Source: Parapedobacter defluvii
Lineage (GTDB): Bacteria > Bacteroidota > Bacteroidia > Sphingobacteriales > Sphingobacteriaceae
Length of the DNA: 64,000 nt
Reading direction: 5' to 3'
Assembly: GCF_014642075.1 (NCBI RefSeq)
Contig: NZ_BMIK01000005.1
Span: 1 to 64,000 of the forward strand
Position numbers and translations under genes: made by a program. A model generated the notes under the pieces. The model made no database searches, was not told the DNA's origin, and saw only the letters and a program-made list of their open reading frames with translations. Of this stretch, positions 61,356-64,000 are shown one piece after another. Every line of letters begins with the position of its first letter. The stretch's first letter is position 1.

Positions 61356-64000
61356 ATGAATACAAACTTAACAGACATGACTTATGTACTGAAGCGGCTC
61401 AAGGCAGTGGCCTATGTAATCGCGTGTTTCGGTACATTGACAAGCGCCTACGCCGTAAATTCCGGCGTGGTGACAGCGCATGGGGCAATCGGTACGGCCG
61501 GAACACAACAGGCAGTTGTAACAGGGCGTGTTGTCGACGCTGCTGGAAATCCGTTGGAAGACATCACGGTTAAGGTGAAGGAAAGTGATGCAGCGACTTT
61601 GACGGCAGCCGACGGTAGCTTTTCCATACGGATCCCAGCGAGTAACGCTGTCTTGGTTTTTTCGTTAATCGGGTACGAAACGAAAGAGATTGCGGTAAAC
61701 GCCGGGCAGCAACTGAATGTCACCCTCTTGGAAAGTCTGGAGGAACTACAGGAAGTGGTTGTCATTGGCTACGGCAGTGTCAAGAAAAAAGATTTAACCG
61801 GTGCGGTATCCGTCATCGATACCCGGGAGATGGCCAAGGTGGGGGCGAGCACAATCGGTCAGTCCATCCAGGGGCTCGCTACTGGCGTAAATATACGGAA
61901 TACCGGAAATGCAGGTGGTGATGCAACGATTGAAATCCGTGGGCTGGGAACACTTCAGAATAACGATCCGCTGTGGGTTATCGATGGTATGATTACATCC
62001 GGTGGGGCCGATTTTAACCCTAATGATGTAGAGTCCATCCAGATTCTGAAGGATGCCTCGGCGGCGGCGATCTACGGATCGCGGGCTGCGAACGGCGTGA
62101 TTATCGTGACCACCAAAAAAGGAAAAGAAGGCCCAGCTATAGTTGATTTTTCGGTACGCGAATCGTTCGATTGGTCTCCCAAATATGACCTGATGAACGC
62201 GGAGGAGTTCAAAAAGTATAATGACATGGCCTATCGCGAAGGAATAAAAGATGGAACCTGGAGCGGGACGCTGCAGGACCACCGGGATTTTGATACCGAT
62301 TGGCAAAAGGAAACCATGAAAACGGCACTTGTTCAGGATTACAACGTTTCTTTGTCGGGCGGCGGACAAGCCGGAAATTACTTTGTCTCCGGTGGATATT
62401 ATAACAACGAGGGGATGATGTACGGCAATTCGTTTGACCGTTACACGTTCCGTGTAAATACCGCAGGTACAAAAGGAAGATTCTCATTTGGCCAGACGTT
62501 CAATTTTGCCCAGACCGACCGGGATCCGCTGCAGACCAGTTCTTACATAGACATTGTCCGGATGGTGCCGACGATTCCCGTCCGCGATCCCGACAACCTC
62601 GGCGGGTTTGGCTATGGCAGCGAAGCCAATGCGCGCACCTTCGGTACCAACCCGATCGCTCGGGAAGAACTGGAAGATACCAATACCCAGATTTACCGGT
62701 TACGGGGTACGTTTTGGGGTGAGGCGCGGATCACCGACTACCTCAGGTACAAACTTAACGCAGGTATAGACTATACGTTTGATGAATACCGGTATTTCCG
62801 GAAGGAAGGTAACTGGACCATGAACCAGGAGTACCGCGATCCGACCGGACAGAAAAACCGGATAAAACGAACCACCGAGCTCATCGAGCACACGCTGGAT
62901 TTCGGCCAGGATTTCGGCCGGCATCGCGTCGATGCCGTGGCGGGACTTACCTATCAGCACTATTACTTTGAAGATGTCGGCGCGCAGCGGCTGAAGTTTC
63001 CATTTCTGGGTGGCGATTATATCACCGTGCTCAATGCCGGCCAAACCAACCAGACCAACTGGAACAGCATTGGAGAGTCTGTCTTACTTTCTTATCTGGG
63101 ACGGGCAAACTACAATTTCGATGATCGGTACTATGCAACATTTACGTTCAGAAGGGACGGCTCTTCGAAGCTAAGCCCGGCAAACCGGTGGGATAATTTC
63201 TATTCGGTGTCCGGCGCCTGGCGGATCAGCGGCGAACAATTTTTCAATGTCCCCTGGATCAACGACCTGAAGCTGCGCGCCAACTATGGCCAGCTGGGCA
63301 ACGCAGCCATCAACGATTGGGATTACCTCGGAACCATTAATCCCAACATCATCACCATATTCGGTGATAACCAGCAAATCGTAAACGGCGCTACCCAGGT
63401 AAAGATTGTCAACGAGAACCTCCGGTGGGAAAAGACCGAGCAGATCAATGCCGGTATCGATGCCACTGTGTTATCGAATCGCTTGACACTGGTGGCTGAA
63501 TACTACAATTCGAAGACCAGCGATATCCTGACGGGTATGCAGATTTCGATGACCACCGGAAATCAGGGAGGTGCACCACTGGCCAATGCGGCAAGTCTCC
63601 GGAATACAGGTGTGGAACTCGCTGCAACGTGGCGGGATAAAGTCGGTAACGTCGGGTATACTGTAGGGGCCAATTTTACTACACAGAAGAATACTATCCT
63701 CGAATTGGGTTATGGCAACGAAGTGTTTTACACCGGCCAAACACGCAGTGAAATCGGCCGTTCCCTTGGCGAATACTATTTGCTTAAAACCGATGGACTT
63801 TTCCGTTCACAGGCGGAAATCGATGCCTATGTAAATTCGCAGGGAGTCCCGATTACCATTGAAGGCAAGAGACCTCAATTGGGTGACCTGCGGTATATCG
63901 ATACCGACGACAACGGACAGATTACCACCAACGACAGGCAGATCGTGGGTGATCCGTGGGCGGATGCATTGGTGTCTGTAAATGCAGGTGTGACCTGGAA
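61356..64000 (+). CDS. SusC/RagA-family TonB-linked outer membrane receptor, partial (runs off right edge)
   Basis: An open frame from the ATG at 61356 runs to the window end without a stop (881 codons). Signal peptide (about 15-33), carboxypeptidase-like regulatory domain (about 52-125, VVTGRVVDAAGNPLEDITVKV), plug domain with the SusC signature NDPLWVIDG (about 205) and ILKDASAAAIYGSRAANGVIIVTTKKG, then beta-barrel strands. SusC proteins import oligosaccharides across the outer membrane with SusD and TonB. The susD gene is expected just beyond the right edge. Confidence 0.95.
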   Translation, partial: MNTNLTDMTYVLKRLKAVAYVIACFGTLTSAYAVNSGVVTAHGAIGTAGTQQAVVTGRVVDAAGNPLEDITVKVKESDAATLTAADGSFSIRIPASNAVLVFSLIGYETKEIAVNAGQQLNVTLLESLEELQEVVVIGYGSVKKKDLTGAVSVIDTREMAKVGASTIGQSIQGLATGVNIRNTGNAGGDATIEIRGLGTLQNNDPLWVIDGMITSGGADFNPNDVESIQILKDASAAAIYGSRAANGVIIVTTKKGKEGPAIVDFSVRESFDWSPKYDLMNAEEFKKYNDMAYREGIKDGTWSGTLQDHRDFDTDWQKETMKTALVQDYNVSLSGGGQAGNYFVSGGYYNNEGMMYGNSFDRYTFRVNTAGTKGRFSFGQTFNFAQTDRDPLQTSSYIDIVRMVPTIPVRDPDNLGGFGYGSEANARTFGTNPIAREELEDTNTQIYRLRGTFWGEARITDYLRYKLNAGIDYTFDEYRYFRKEGNWTMNQEYRDPTGQKNRIKRTTELIEHTLDFGQDFGRHRVDAVAGLTYQHYYFEDVGAQRLKFPFLGGDYITVLNAGQTNQTNWNSIGESVLLSYLGRANYNFDDRYYATFTFRRDGSSKLSPANRWDNFYSVSGAWRISGEQFFNVPWINDLKLRANYGQLGNAAINDWDYLGTINPNIITIFGDNQQIVNGATQVKIVNENLRWEKTEQINAGIDATVLSNRLTLVAEYYNSKTSDILTGMQISMTTGNQGGAPLANAASLRNTGVELAATWRDKVGNVGYTVGANFTTQKNTILELGYGNEVFYTGQTRSEIGRSLGEYYLLKTDGLFRSQAEIDAYVNSQGVPITIEGKRPQLGDLRYIDTDDNGQITTNDRQIVGDPWADALVSVNAGVTW

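Overview
The window reads as a chromosomal segment of a Bacteroidota bacterium, most likely Sphingobacteriaceae (Parapedobacter/Olivibacter/Sphingobacterium-like). The evidence is a SusC/TonB receptor with glycoside hydrolases and a hybrid-type two-component system, S16 with a long acidic tail, DUF2911 and DUF4350 proteins, a three-gene succinate:quinone reductase, and many promoters with the Bacteroidota -7 element TAnnTTTG (often with TTTG/ATTG about 19-21 bases upstream). Shine-Dalgarno sites are rarely evident. This assignment is inference; no 16S gene is present.

Layout. 1-2324: minus-strand remnant of a nitrous-oxide/nitrosative-stress cluster (3' part of a nosF-like ABC ATPase, nosY-like permease, RIC iron-sulfur repair protein, a partial small membrane protein). 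It is cut by a complete IS21-family element (about 2325-4991, istA/istB). The missing nosF front half is not on the far side of the element, so the IS marks a rearrangement joint. 5046-8548: initiator tRNA-Met, a scrambled tRNA copy, era, rpsP, rimM, metF. 8608-24326: housekeeping and envelope genes (glnS, Lrp regulator, ruvC, two LPG-synthase-like membrane proteins, glycosyltransferase, plsC, SDR, rmlA, gmd), plus a possible small RNA and a protein with kinase-like motifs. 24347-31781: a very large NtrY-like sensor kinase and the sdhCAB operon. 31955-38989: small envelope proteins, a CsbD-like protein, csaA, tadA, sod, an oxidoreductase, and an unusual lipoprotein fusing a repeat-type N-terminal region to a SusD-like C-terminus.

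39062-50198: DinB and serine hydrolase genes; a tightly overlapping seven-gene minus-strand operon (SpoIIM-like, membrane protein, DUF4129, DUF4350, MoxR, GNAT, GH140-like hydrolase) divergent from an RDD gene; and pruA. 50199-50739 is a repeat-rich non-coding block. 50740-53522: carbonic anhydrase, SulP transporter and a small secreted protein, a likely bicarbonate/CO2 module. 53820-64000: a polysaccharide-utilisation region with GH2, a two-component system split into sensor and response-regulator genes, a GH5-like lipoprotein, and the start of a SusC receptor that leaves the window. Between the sensor gene and GH5 lies an array of octamers spaced exactly 11 bases apart.

No CRISPR array, prophage, rRNA or recognisable defence system was seen. 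The most unusual items are the IS-truncated nos cluster, the scrambled tRNA copy with two overlapping palindromes, two loci of related heptanucleotide repeats, the 11-bp-phased array next to the PUL regulator, the composite repeat block, the kinase-like orphan protein and the SusD chimera.
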